Below are positions 9,561 to 23,124 of a stretch of 64,000 bases of DNA, piece by piece. The stretch is from Cytidiella melzeri (lineage: Eukaryota; Basidiomycota; Agaricomycetes; Polyporales; Irpicaceae): assembly GCA_022592445.1 (NCBI GenBank), contig JABYQR010000079.1:80248-144247 (forward strand), written 5' to 3'. Numbering within the stretch: the stretch's first letter is position 1; each line of letters opens with the position of its first letter. Made by a program: the position numbers and the translations under genes. A model generated the notes under the pieces. It was not told where the DNA came from. It was given only the letters and a program-made list of their open reading frames with translations, and searched no databases.

Positions 9561-11241
9561 ATGTCTCGCCCATCTACGCCTCATAGGCCTGCTCGGCTTC
9601 TTGACGTGAGTGACGTGAATCCTGTCATATGTACACGCTAATGTGCTTGTGTGCGTATAGGCCGCAAGCATCGAAGGTGCTTCACCGCCACAGGCCTCGA
9701 GAAGTGCGACAGTAGGTCCCGCAGAGTTTGCAATGCAGTCGCCATCGACACCACCTTCTCCCACCCGTGGTCGGATGAGCTTACGATACCCGTCAGCTCT
9801 GTCTCGAGACCCAGCACGCGTGCCGCTGCACAAGCGGGGCAAGTCCAAGACATATGAAGCTATGGAGGATTTGTTGAGGGAGGCAGGCTACAAGGAGACG
9901 AGGATATTCACGCCAGAGACGGATAGGACAGAACGCGGAGCGGACGGGGCGGGAAGAGCGGCTAGCAGAGTGGGGGCCGTCGTTGGGTATTTGGCGGGTC
10001 TGGTGCCGGGTATGAATCGTAGTGAGGAACACTTGACGCAGGAAGATTCAATTTCAAACGAGGCGCAGGCATGGTCGATGCCGCCTTCCCCACTAGCCGG
10101 CAGAAACACGAAACCCCTCCCTCCAGACTCTATACTAGCAGCGGATCGCACGACGAGAATCAAGAAAACAGCACCTGGAAGTCCGAGGCTCGACGTCGGT
10201 CGAGGTCGACTCTCCCTCGAACAGCCGTTACGCTCTCAGCCATCGGCCTCAGAGAGCTTGCGCGCATACGCGCAGATTTCCGCCGCCCACGGTTACCTTC
10301 GTCATATGTCCTCAGCGCCGAATATCCCTAGAAACTCGCGCTTGACATCGAGCACAGACTCGTCGGCCACGACGTCTGCGCGGATCCCTCTTCGTCATCG
10401 AGTTAGGGATCAGATTCATGAGGAGCAGCCACCACTGCCATCAGGCTGGCTCGACAGCGTGACGAAAGCTGTCCTTGGTTCTTCAACGGCCGGAGCGCAT
10501 CCTGGTCAGCCCCAGCCCACTGGTCGCACACAAGCCAAGTCTGCTGCTCGCGACCGACCCCGGATTCACTCTCACCTAGCCTTGAGTGATCACACGAACA
10601 AGGTTCGGCCTATGGGATCCCTCCGGGCCCAGACAGCTCCCGGAGCGGTTAACACGGTTATGGTTGTATGCCGGTCTGCTCCTTCGTCAAGGTCGTCCTC
10701 GCGAGTTGGCGAGAGGCTGATATTGGCGGGAGACAAGACGCGTAGAGATAGTCGGTCACGCGCTACACGCCGGTCGCGAGGCGAGGAGGCGGACGCGCTT
10801 CCATCACTAGCTAGTACGCTGTTGGAGAATGATTCCTGGGCTCCTCAATGGGTCGATGGCATGCGCATCCCGTCTATTTCTGTGGAGGATTGTGAATACT
10901 CAGACGATGATGATGGGGAGATTGATCTTGCGCAACTGCTTCTCCCTCCAAAGAGGCAGAAATCGATACGAAGTCTTAGGCAACATCTTCAGCGGAGCGA
11001 GAGCGCGCGGTCTTCAAGGGCGCCGTCGACGCGGCCGCTAGAGCCGTACATACTTGACGACGACGACGACGTTGCGACAAGGAGGCGGAACTTGTCGAGA
11101 GAGAGAAGGACACATCGATGGACCTCCAGCGATGAAGGGTCTGGATGGGAAGGAACAGGCATTTTAGGCACAAACCAACACGAAGCTAAACGAAGGACAG
11201 GTTTACCCGCCGCGTGGTCAAACATGGCTTCCGGAAGGTAG
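9561..11241 (+). CDS. Disordered Arg/Ser-rich protein of unknown function
   Basis: I choose the ATG at 9561 because its 15-codon exon (MSRPSTPHRPARLLD) ends at a consensus donor GTGAGT (9606) and, after a 55-bp intron ending TATAG at 9660, continues in frame through AASIEGASPPQASR into the long open frame. An internal ATG at 9733 would give a shorter form. The product of about 541 residues has one ordered-looking block near residues 60-90 (RGKSKTYEAMEDLLREAGYKETRIFTPE). A small hydrophobic stretch (VGAVVGYLAGLVPGM) follows, and the rest is low-complexity sequence rich in Ser, Arg and Pro with acidic patches (DDDDD). No catalytic domain is visible. The family is not known to me; a scaffold or regulatory role would be a guess. 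Confidence 0.75.
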
Positions 11242-11991
11242 TGTGTACATTGATTGTGAGTACCATATTTACTCCCATCGGTGACGAGACTTGATGATTC
11301 GCATTAGTATCATCCATTCGTTTAATCAAGGAATCTCACCTAGGAACTGCAAGTCCAATCAGTAATCACAACACAAAACTGTAAACTCGTATCCTATTTG
11401 CTATTGTACACTGACATGCATACTTTTGCTATGGACGTGACATTATTAACTCCTAATAGCCCAGTGGCCGCAATTCCTCCAGGATCTCTTTTCTTTCGTA
11501 ACTCTCACCATAAACGACCTTTACTATGTATTCTATCCTATCTAGACTATCCTACTATGCTGCGGCATTATGTAGACATGCCAAACGGCGTTACTTTATT
11601 AGAATGCATAGGGCCAGCTGAGTAGCAACTAAGGCGCGACTCGCGGAAGTGTTTGTATTTCGTTCTATGGCAGTACCAAGTGTAACCGAGGCAGAGCAGA
11701 TGGGCGTTCAAGGTTGAACGTTGAACGTCAATGCTCAAACTTGAAGGAGCTCTTCTCTGACGTCCCAATTTGTCACTGTCACCTTGCGCCACAATGGCGC
11801 GTGACTTCCGCTTTGGCAGCTGTCACGTAACGTCACACTTTTTGTCATCGCAAATGTCAGTGGTCACAGCAGTTTCAAGACTACCATCCATCTTGACCTT
11901 CCATTTCTCTTCACGCCTCCTTGCCTCTCTTTTCTTCGCCTTTCGCTTGTTTTTTACTTGAATCCTGGAGGGCTGAAGTTTCTCTGAGGAA
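11242..11991. other. Intergenic region upstream of the Furry-like gene
   Basis: About 750 bp. The last 150 bp before the start at 11992 is pyrimidine-rich, as expected of a fungal core promoter and 5' leader. The TGTCAC/GTGACA words at about 11770-11860 repeat several times and could be regulatory. No gene is supported. Confidence 0.45.
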
Positions 11992-14900
11992 ATGAGCTCT
12001 GATGCAGTTCAGATTACTATTCCGGGTACGAGTAACGGCCTGCTAAACAGCACAACGTGCACCACACGCACTAATGCTGTCCTTTCTAGACTTTTACGAC
12101 GAAGACGACGCAAACTCAACACCAGTGTTTGGCCGAACTGGCGCAGGCGGATTATGGGGTGGATTCAGTTCCGGGCAGGAGTCGCCAACTGCTTCGACAC
12201 CAGTTGTAGAACGCGGGGAGAGGAGCTTCTTCCACTCACGCGGAGACTCTATAACCTCTGATGATTCCTCACATTCTGTGCATCATACAACGCGAAAATT
12301 CAAGGCTCCTTTCGCACACTCCGCACAGTCATCTGTTGCTACGAATCCTAGCACCTCACCTTTCACGAAGAAGACGTCATTCGCTTCGCTGAGAAATGCA
12401 TTTAAGAGCGCAAAATCTCCTGAAGTTGCACCGCCTGTGCCTCAGATAGATCACCAAGTCTACCCAGCGCTCAGGAATCCTTTCAACCGCTCTACCTCTT
12501 CACTCGCCCAACACCTGCCAAGTCGGCCTTCCATTCATGCTAGTCCCCCAAACTTACGTCCGTCCACTCCTGCATCAGCAGAATCGAAGTCACGAGGACA
12601 CTCGAAGGCGGCTCGCCACGGGTATAGCAAGTCGCAACACTCTCACTCCGAATCTATCTTCCATAGTTCTGACCCTGGAAGTGACCATGGCCACAACGCG
12701 TCTTATCTTCCTTCTCTGTCCCCGCCCCCCGTTCCTCGTGTTCCATCTGCATTTGGTGGATACTCTTCAAGGGAAGACCTTGCTATCGACGAAGACAAAA
12801 TTATCGTCGATGCCCGCACACCATCCGATTTTGCTCTTCATGCTATTTTCATTCGCTTTGCAGCTTGTGCGGAACAGTTCATAGATGATTATGTACAGCA
12901 ACCCTTGGTATGCGTTGTAGCCGTTTCAAGTGGGTTTGCAATTTGTTCTAATCATTGATTCAGGATCGTGAACCTTCGCTGGAATCCTCTATGGGCCCCG
13001 GTGTGGATGCGAGGTTTGATGACCTGCTGCAGTCGCTGGGCAAAATCGCACAGAAGCACGCGAAGCCCGTGGTTGACTCAGTTATGCGGTGGCGCAAGAG
13101 CCAGACTGACGGCAACATTTATGAACAAAAGCGATTTCAGGCCAGGTCGACGCGCATGCACGAGGCTTTTCTCACAGACCGACGGTCGATAGCTTCGGTG
13201 TATGTTATGTGCAGGGCTCTGGTTGCCTCCACGCAGTCTTTGTCTAAAGATGCGCTTCCGGAAGCAGTAGGAAATCGGCTGGAGGAACTGGCTTTCAACC
13301 AGTTCAGACAGCCTGATGTCAAGGCCCTTACCCAATCGTCCAACCAGCGCGCGAACGCCGATTTGTTCGCTACTCTACTAGGCAACTTGGCGAAAGTGAG
13401 GTCAGTCTTTCCATACGTGTTGCAGCGGACGAGATCTGACGAGTGTAGATTCGAGAGCGTTACGGACAGGTTCCTCAGCGAGTTCGCTCCTGTGTCTTCC
13501 GGGCAGGTACCCAAGGATGCTGATCTGAAGTACGAGTATCTCGTGAAGGGGCTGCGGAAGATCGAGCTGAAGGTTGGTGGACTCGACTGTTTCCGTATAA
13601 CAGCTGCCAAATGTGCCATGACAGGTCTGGCCTCCTGAGAGCTTCGAGGAAGCAGCTGAATTCATGGAAGCGCTCTCTAAGACCTTTGAGAATGCACATG
13701 GCAACCGGTTGAAGACGGCGTTTGCAGAATCGCTTCTTCATCTCATGTACTCCGTAGCAAAGGTAGGTCAAGCGCGTAAACCTCGCCCAGGATTGTGCTG
13801 ATCTGGGATTCTAGACAGCCCAAGCCGAGGTTAACCATCCACAATGGGCGAAGGCGATAGAGATCATTTATCCCAAGGCTCAAGCTATGGCGAACAAACC
13901 TCGGTATTGGCACATAGCCTATCCACTTTGCATCATTGCACTCTGTGTTGCCCCCAGAGACTACTTTCAACGAAATTGGAACGCCTGTGTGGAAGCTGGG
14001 CTAGCAAAACTGAAGGTACTTCATTCCTTGTTGCATCTGACTAAGTTACTGAGGTAGCATGAAGGATAAGCCCTGTCGCATTCCTGTGCTCAACGGTATC
14101 CTTCGTCTGGTTTGGACGTACCTCTATCGATGCCACGAACCTGGGACAACGGTGACCACGAAGATGGAGGCGTTGATGAGACACTTTTTCCCTCCGAATC
14201 GATCCACTGTTGTGCCATCAGAAGATCGTGTGGAGCTTTTTGGGTACATTGTCCACTGCATTCTTTCGCGGCAGCTCGATTATGGAAGTGAATTGTGTCT
14301 CGAATTACTCCAGGAGAGGAATGCCAAGCCGCTCCAGTCGAGCGCTCTCAATCTTGCACCGGAGAGAATGGCTATTGCCGTACAAGCCATTCTCCTGTCC
14401 CTTCGCCTTCTTGAAACTGAAGAACCGACACCGAGTTGGCCTTCCAATCCCGACTTCAGTCAGTTACCTTCGAGCGAAGATTTTCAGTCCTCGTCTGAAC
14501 ACCTGGATCCCGCGACTCTTAAGCCGGGCTGGTCCGACCTGCTGGAACGCACTGCAGCTGTGATCACAGCACTTGCTACGACATGCTACCAATCCGCAGG
14601 GAAAATGTCTGTTCTCGACGAGCAGTATTCTTCCACTCGAGTCAATCTCTCCTATGAAGAAGCGCACAACTACGTCATCCGTCAGCATCCCGAAGGATCC
14701 GTTGCCTACTCGATTCAGCACGGGCCTCAAATCACTGTGTTACAGATGTGCTTCAGATCGTGGCCTCGATGTCTACATACCTCGACGCCCTTCGAGACGG
14801 TTTGCGAAATGCTCTTGCGGGGCATCATGCATGTCGAGCCGTGTATCAATGAAGCCGCCTCTGCGGCACTGGACCGATGTACTGCCAACTTCTCCCACTG

Positions 14901-17900
14901 CTCGATAATGTTGTCGCAGTTCTATGCTGTTGTCTTCGATCCATCAGCAATTGCAAACGAGGGAACAGGGTTGAAGCTGATCCTCGAGTCCTCACGCATT
15001 CTCACTGCCTGGCTCTCTGTGCTAACCAAATGGTCGCAACAAATCATAGCTAGGTCTCGGGATACTCTTACTGGCGTTGAGATGGACACAATTTCGCTAG
15101 GAATCGCCAATTCTGAAGCAGCGTCTCTTTTCATGCTTTCGTACACAAAGCGAAGTGTCTATAGTGCTGGTGTCAAGACCGTTCGGCTACTGGGGAAGTT
15201 GCGCGCGCATGTGGAGCCAGAGCCTTCATCACCGACAATGACACCCGCGAGTCAGCAGGTCAGTATTATTGATGCCCTCCTGGGAAAGGCGCCAAGGATT
15301 TACATGAATGACCGAAACGATGTGTTGGATGCGGAGGAATTGACCCGTCTTGAAGAGTGGCGCAAGTCAGACCAGGCCGATGCTGCTCTTCGCATGGCCG
15401 AGAGCGACGATATCATTGATCGCGCGTTGTGGAAACATATCTTCCCTACACTGGTGCAATCTTTCGCCGATCATGGGTCCCAATCTCTTCTCGGCTTCCG
15501 CGAGAAATTGGTCGCTTCAGTAATTCGTTACCATTCGTCCATCGTTCAATTATCCGGAATTGCCGCCAAACCTGCTGCCACTGGGCCGTCACGCTCTCTA
15601 TCAATTGGTGAGAAGGACGGCGGGAAGCTGCTTTCGGAACATAGGCATTATGTCCAGCAGTGGCATATGTGGGTCAAACTCATCTGCAGTACTGCTCAAG
15701 TGGACGCTCGTGCGCCTCCGCTCTCAGCAAGAGATCACGCTCGTGCGCGCTCGGAGTTGAGTGTGGACAAGGAGAGCTTCACCACTTCGCGAGAGTTGTT
15801 CAAATATCTCAGTCCCTTTCTTGACTCCGACTCCGCGGTCTTCCGTGATGCTGCTGCTTCTTGTATTAGCTCCCTTCCACCGGCGGGGTATTCATATTTG
15901 CTAGAAGATCTCAGCTTGCTGTCGTCACGGCAACTGTATGATGACGCTCGGGCTAAAGGAGTATCGACCTCTGTCGGTCGAATACGTCGCAATGAACGCT
16001 TCCAGTCTGCAGTGGCCAGCATTTACTACCTGACTGCTCACATGCTGCCTCAACAACGGTCTTCTGGGAAGCAAACGGCTTTAACCCACATCCTGAAATA
16101 CGTCCGGACTACGCAAGCTTTCCTCTCCGCACCCGAGAATCGTGATCTCTTCTCCCTGCAACGCCTGCGTCGTTTCTTCTGCGGGGCACTAGAGCGCTTT
16201 TTCGACGGGCTCTCGACGATCAATAACGTGGATCGTTTCATTCCTGCCGGTATGCACCTCTCTTTGTATCGCTTATGCGAAGAGTGGTGTCAACTGGGCA
16301 AGCAGTCAGAAGTTGTGAAGAAGCGACTGGTGTTTATGCAGACCGCCGCTGCTCGATCTTATCAGGATCCTACTGCTCAGGCAGAATTAATTCAACGATT
16401 CCAAACAGAAACTCGCGCTCTGTCCAACGCAGCAGTTGGCGCAATGTCGTCACTGGTGGTTAGTGACATTTGTAGCCTGCAAAGGTATCGTGCTGATACA
16501 CATTTAGCAAAAGGCGTATTTCCCTCCCGAAATCTCAGCTACTGGCTCGCCTACGGATAAGCCTTCGCCCGAACAGGCAAGAGCATTGGATCCGTCTCAA
16601 ACATTAGATAGAATTGTCGCCATTCTAGCCTCTTATAACGAGCCGGTGCAGGATTGCGGGAAGTGCGTATCTTCGTCTAGATCTCGAATTACACATTCTC
16701 ACAACTATCTAGGAAAGCGCTGCGAACATTACTGATGCACAATCCTTACGATCCGGCGTTTTCCGACGAGGTGCTCCGCAGAGCCTTCGTTGCTACTAGG
16801 GACTTGAGCAACAGCAACGCACGATTTTTCGAGGTAGTTGCGGACGTCATCTGCACTTCGGAGCACGGCTTCACCTTCAGTCAAGTGGTCTGCCTGGGTC
16901 TATCAAACCTCTGTCATCCTCTCCTGGAGATACGCAGACAGGCTTTCAACATGCTTGACGCTATCCACGAGCAGTCGTCTGGGCTGCTATCCATATCACA
17001 ACACGAAGCCGCTGTCTGCAGCCTTGCGCCAAGCAATTATCTTCACGCACACCGCCTGATTTCGGATATCCTATCGGGAGAGCACCCCAGCCGAGCCGTT
17101 GCTGTACTTGTCCAGTTCGCAGGCTGGATACCACGGGTGTACGATGGGCGTACGGACACTGGACCACTAGTTCTCTTGCAGAGCTTGGAGGCATGGGTTC
17201 CGAGCGTCAAACTCATGGCGCATGACCGTTCAGGCCTCACACGCGACGGTCGTACAGCCGTATACCATCTAATAGCTCTCACGCTTCGCTATGCTGAGAT
17301 TTACGCGGAGCAAGTCTTAGTTTTATGGAAGGGACTTGTCGAGATTCCGTCCAACGGACATGCAGTCGTACGCTTCCTTCTTGAAGAATCTCAGAAGGTT
17401 GGCAGCGCAGCATTCATCAGCTGCGCGGCTAAAGTTGTCGCCTGTCTATGTCATAGTGCTATCGGAAGACAACTATTTGAAGAGTTGGTCGGCGTAATTG
17501 AACCTCCTCGTATGCTTCCCACGTACGACCATAAACTGAAGCCTCCTGGCGAAGAAGACATGGAACTCTGGTCGAACCTGGATATTCTTTTCTCTGACAA
17601 GCCAAGGCTCACGTTGGGCATGGCTCAATACGCCTTACTCTTTCTCTCAGAATGCGCGCTGGAGCGCTATTGGGAGTTACAGGACCAACTCCCAATCTTG
17701 CTACATGCACTATTCATGCACATTGATCACCGGCATACCTTCGTCCAGCAGCAGTGTCTCCATATGCTCTTCCAACTCCTGCGGTCGTGTCTATCTGGAT
17801 ATGATGAACTGGTCGATCGTTCATCTTACCCGAGTCGCTCAACTCTCAAAGCTGCCCTAGCACATTTGCAGGAAAGTGTCGCCGAGCGGATATGGAAAGA

Positions 17901-19521
17901 TGATGAGCGCGGTTCTCAGGCAGAACCAAAGATGCGATGGCTTTGCTCTGAGGTCCTCGGATTTCTGGAACCCATCTTCCCTACGTTGGCTGAGAGCTGG
18001 GCTCCTTTAGCTTTGTATTGGTCGACATCCGTTGCTATACGTCCATTTGCCTTCAGGTCGCTGCAACTTTATCGCGCGCTATCTCCTAATATCGACCAGA
18101 ACGGATTTGACGCTCTCCTAGGAAGATTGTCGAACACAGTCGCTGAGGAAGACAACAGTATGGAAACATTCACAGTCGAGCTCATTGTCACTTTCACCGT
18201 TCTGGTATCTTCGGCGGACCTTGATATGGCTCTTTTGCCTCAAATGTTCTGGTGTGCCGTGGCATGCCTTTCCACCACTGTAGAAGAGGAATTTCTACGA
18301 GTTCTCAAATTTCTTCAAGCCCTTCTCTCCCGGTTAGATCTCGACGATCCTCACACGGCCGATACGTTACTGTCAGAGAGACCTCCGGCATGGCGCGGCG
18401 CTGCCTGCGTTCAAATCCCCCTGCTGACCGGCCTTCGATCCTCGAAGACAGCAAACGAAACTGTCAAACTACTGCAGCAGCTAAGCAAGGTCGCTGACAA
18501 TCGGCTTATTGATCCCTCAGAGGGTCGAGTAAGGGATTTATATACGATCTCACTACCTTGGTGCCTGCGCGCCATGAACGACGATACCCAGGACGAAGCT
18601 CTGGAAGAATTGGCGATGAATATTGGTCGACTTGCTGATGAAGAAGAGAGACCGAGCATCACCAGGATCATGACCTCTTTCGCCAAACGCCGATTTAGGA
18701 CTAAAGATGACTTTTTGCGTCAGTCGGTCGCTAGCTTACGTGAGCACTATGGTACAGATCACTGGGCGGACGTTGTGACCCTTTTGGTGGGGCTTGTCTT
18801 GAACAAGGAGCACTGGATTCGGGTCAACACGTTGCAGATCCTTCAGGTCCTCTTCCAGCAGCGAGAGACGAAAACCTCCGTTGACGTTATGGGCTCTGAG
18901 CTACTCATGCCGTTGCTGCGCTTGCTCGAGACAGACCTTGCTGCTAAAGCTCTGGAGGTGCTGGATGAGCCAATGCAGATTTCGGGTGGTCCGGCGGCCA
19001 AACATGTCCTGCGCATGAGCCTACACCATCACTTGGCTGCGGACGTGAACGAAGTCGAGGCTGTTGCAGAAATCTTTGGGATACCTCAAGAGTCTGGATG
19101 GTGTGTACCTCGTTCCAGCGCCAGGCGCGAAGCCTGCAGGGCCAATGTCCGAGCTGTCTACGAACTTCACAAAGCAACATCGCGTCTATCCGCCGTAACA
19201 TTCCGTCCGGATAATTTGGCGGCTCTGACCGAAGAACCTATGGATGACAATTTGGGGAGTCTTGTGCAGAACCTGCACGAGCTCAGCAGCTTCTTCCAAG
19301 AAGAACCGAGAGTCGCGCCAATTGCTCATAGGCAACTTGAAGCGAGGGTGGCTGCTATCCTGGCGAAGTCCAATGAGCCTGGGATGGAACCCCAAACGCC
19401 ATTCAATGATATTTTCGATGTCGGGGGCCTGACACCTTCTGAAGTATCTGACGACTCTTCGTCTGATGATACTGAGTCTGATTTGTTCGAGTTTGACTCC
19501 CCTTCGGCCACAAGGTTCTGA
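11992..19521 (+). CDS. Cell morphogenesis protein of the Furry/Tao3(Pag1)/Mor2 family
   Basis: A short first exon (MSSDAVQITIP) at 11992 joins across a GTACGA..TAG intron to DFYDEDDANSTPVFGRTG. A Ser/Pro-rich N-terminal region of about 250 residues follows. The conserved N-terminal Furry domain starts at SDFALHAIFIRFAACAEQFI and continues after an intron (PL|DREPSLESSM) with FDDLLQSLGKIAQKHAKPVVDSVMRWRK. Long helical-repeat exons at 14059-16560 and 16735-19521 make up the body, and the C-terminus is acidic (SSSDDTESDLFEFDS). The total of over 2,100 residues fits the family. These giant scaffolds work in the NDR kinase-Mob (RAM/MOR) pathway that controls polarised growth and cell separation. 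Identification rests on size and conserved N-terminal motifs. Confidence 0.9.
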
Positions 19522-20218
19522 CGATCATTGCATAAACTAAAGATAGCATGTCTCCTGTTCAGCTCTGTCTTCGCGCCGTACCATGATTTTGCCATGCACT
19601 TATCATTATTCATACACACCTGGATGTACTAGTATGATACTTTATTCGCCTTTAAATGCAAAAAACTCAACCTCAATCATCCTCACCTACACAATCTCGC
19701 TAGGTATGTTCAATGCGCTGTGACCTCTTCGCACAAGCAATTTGCTGCAGCGACAAACTCACGCGTGGTAAGGTGCTGCTACGATTGTACGGATAAGCGT
19801 TTCTACGAACATGTAGGGAAGGATCTCATCCATATTTTTACTTAGTAGCTCCCAAAACGGGACTATGTAGTGGGGAGAGCTTGATAGGACGCGCAATTAC
19901 CATGTAAACGTGGTGAATACTAATAGCAATGAACTTGAATACGCGGCTAGTGTCTGTTTCTCCGAGTGTATTGTATTTTCGATATAACTATATGAGAGCC
20001 TGAGTAGAGCCTGCGGCTATTGTGCATATACATAATCAATGTATTCAGCCTTTCTGAACAGTAGCGGACGATTTGAACAACAACGCCTTCCAAATATAGA
20101 TACGAAGTCAGATGCGACTGTACGCGTAGACGCGCAGCTGAGCGTTTTGGACTTCCGAGTTAGCTACAACCACGACCTCGAGTCGTGCTACCGCCCACTG
20201 AGATCCTGCAGATGGTGG
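19522..20218. other. Intergenic region between the Furry-like gene and MLH1
   Basis: About 700 bp, AT-rich, holding the 3' end of the Furry-like transcript and the MLH1 promoter. I see no gene, repeat or RNA element. Confidence 0.5.
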
Positions 20219-23124
20219 ATGGCTAATTCATCCTTCAATCCCCGGCCTATCTGTCGTCTACAGCAGTCTGTAATCAATCGGATTGCAGCGGGAGAGGTCA
20301 GTGGACGTTTGTGTGGAATACTTATGGCGTTCTTGAATAGCTTTATAGATCATACACAGGCCTTCTTCTGCGCTGAAGGAGCTTCTAGAGAACAGTCTCG
20401 ATGCAGGTGCAACCTCAATACGCGTAACAGTCAAGGATGGGGGTATGAAGATGCTGCAGATCCAGGACAATGGAAGTGGGATTCGCGTGAGCATGTGGTT
20501 TGGTAATATGCGCAATTCCAGAACTCATCTGTCTAGAACATTACAGAAAGCCGACTTGCCAATCCTTGCGGAGAGATTTACTACTTCGAAAATCTCGTCT
20601 TTCCAAGACTTGGAGAAGCTCACTACGTACGGCTTCCGAGGCGAAGCGTTGGCCTCTATATCATACGTGTCCAACCTGACTGTCATCACCAAGACAAAGA
20701 CAGATGCGTGTGCTTGGAAGTGCGCACTTTGCCTCGATTAATGTACTGGCTGATTCATTGTAGTTGTATAGAGCCTCGTATATGGATGGTGCGCTCACAG
20801 CGAAAGAAGGCACGCCAGCAGAGCCTAAGGCATGCGCAGGAAATGACGGAACTACCATAACAGTACGTTCATAGCATCCCTGGGATAGCCAATGCAAGTA
20901 TATGAAAATATCGACAACAGGTTGAAAATTTGTTTCACAACACCCCTGCGCGTTTAGCTGCCCTGAGAGGCTCGTCAGAAGAATATTCACGCATTCTCGA
21001 TGTCGTTACCAAGTATGCCGTTCATAATCCTCAAGTTTCTTTCTCGTGCAAGAAGGTAACGATGTGGTGAAAGGCCTTTTGATTGGTCCTCACTGACAAC
21101 CAGGCGTGCGGCAGTCAGGATCTGCTTCTCCTGACCTGACAACTCCGTCAGGCTCGTCGATCAAGGACACAATACGGCATACTTACGGTCAGACCATTGC
21201 TAAGGACCTTCTCCACGCAGAGATCACCTCCTGCTCCGATTCGATGGATCAGGAAACTATGAACATAGACGAGGATGCCTCAACATCCTGGTCTGCCGAA
21301 GCATATTTCACTAAACCGAACTACCAAGCTAAGAAGATGGTATTCCTTTTGTTCATCAATCGTACGTAGAACATGGATACTTCCTTGCTGGCGTGACGGT
21401 GATATTCTTGCAAAGACCGGCTGGTTGAATCACCTCGCATCAAGAAAGCACTGGAGGCTATATATGTCAGCATTTTACCGAAAGGTGCCTCACCATTCAT
21501 ATACCTCAGGTAATCTTTCAGTCATGTATCAGCCACGCACCTCACCTCACTTTTTGCTCAGCCTAGAGATATGCCCTAGTTCTATTGACGTCAACGTTCA
21601 CCCGACGAAAAGGGAGGTCCATTTTCTTGACGAGGAAGCAATTACGCAGCAGGTGGCAGACAAGATTCACGAAGTTCTCGTTGGCGAAAATCAGTCCAAG
21701 GCGTTTCAGTATCAGGTACGTCCGTGTACCACCATCTTTGTCGCACTTCGACACCAAGATGTGTTATGCAGACTTTGTTAACCGGGGGCACAGCCCCGTT
21801 ACCCTCCAACTCAAAGGATAAAGGCAAGGGCAAGGAGAAGGAGATTCATTTGTTGGAAGCATCGGATGACGAAGGTAACGAAGCCGACGGACCTCAGGCG
21901 CCTGCCAGCACTGGTAAGCAGAGACAACCTTGGACTAAGGTACGCTGGAACTTACTGGCCACTTCAGCTATGAAGCAAACTCCATCAAGTCACAAAGTAC
22001 GCACTTCGAAGCAAGATCGCACATTGGACTCCATGTTTCCAATCCTAAACCCTTCGCAAGCGGCATCATCGGAATCCTGCTCGCCTCTAGCTTCTGTTAA
22101 GCCCCCAGATATACAACTATCGGAATGTAACCTTGCGACTGTATTGCAACTGCGTGAGGAGGTCTTCACAGGGAAGCATGATGGTAAGTGCATTTTGTTA
22201 TATCGAACGTATCGTTACATGTTCAAATTTAATATCAACAGATCTCGCAGAAATCATCCAGAAGCATGTATTCGTTGGCATCGTGGATCTAGGACGATGC
22301 TTGTCCTTAATTCAGCATTCAAAGAAACTGTACCTTATAAACCACGGCGCACTCTGGTAAGTTTGTGTTGTTTTCGCTGTTCGACTCATACACTTACGGC
22401 TTTCGTAAGCGAGGAGCTCTTCTATCAGCTAGGCCTCATCCAGTTCGGCAATTTTAACAGGATAAAGCTAGAACCAGCGCCCTCGTTACGCAAGTTGATC
22501 AAACTAGCTGTCGACGCTGAAGAAGGCACTAAGAATAGCCGATTGAGCAAACAGGAGATTGTCGATGTGCGTATGTCACGTCAAAGGACGAGTAAGACTC
22601 ACGCCAAGCTCTTTTGCAGAGGATTGTGGAGACAATCATGGCGAGGAGAGATATGTTACAGGACTATTTTTTGCTAGAGATTACAGACGCAGGTCTAGTG
22701 AAGAGCCTGCCGCTCTTATTGCAGGGCTACGTCCCAAATCTTGACAAGCTGCCTTTGTTCCTGATGCGCCTTGGTCCCCAGGTACGCGCTCCCCCATAGT
22801 CGTAACTAGTACTCGCCAAACGCTAATCGCATGTCATCGTAGGTCAACTGGAAGTCAGAGATTGATTGTTTTGAGACCTTTCTGCGCGAACTCGCGTACT
22901 TCTACGTCCCCGAACCGCTCTTCCACGAAAAACGACCTGAGTCCTCAACAAACGAAGACTCGGACCCTGAGAATGCTGCCGAAAATGCTGTGCGATGGCA
23001 AATCCAACACCTGCTCTTTCCTGCAATGGCAAAATACATGGCGCCGCCACGAACTCTTCTTGACCGTGACGTGGTACAGGTCGCGAATTTGCCGGATCTT
23101 TATCGTGTGTTTGAGCGATGCTAA
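20219..23124 (+). CDS. MLH1: DNA mismatch repair protein MLH1 (MutL homologue)
   Basis: The ATG at 20219 opens [26 protein letters not shown]. An intron with donor GTCAGT (about 20296-20348) joins it to [20 protein letters not shown], the GHKL ATPase motif I. Further motifs follow in order: [18 protein letters not shown], and the transducer region with [15 protein letters not shown]. After a variable linker the C-terminal dimerisation domain has [21 protein letters not shown] and ends [11 protein letters not shown] with TAA at 23122-23124. The terminal FERC is the conserved MLH1 tail that contributes to the MutL-alpha endonuclease site of its PMS partner. There are more than ten small introns. 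MLH1 acts in the nucleus in post-replicative mismatch repair and meiotic crossing-over. Confidence 0.95.

Noticed and set aside
10976..11225. Minus-strand frames opposite the disordered protein
   Set aside because: Shadow frames produced by the Arg/Ser/Asp-biased codons of the plus-strand gene.
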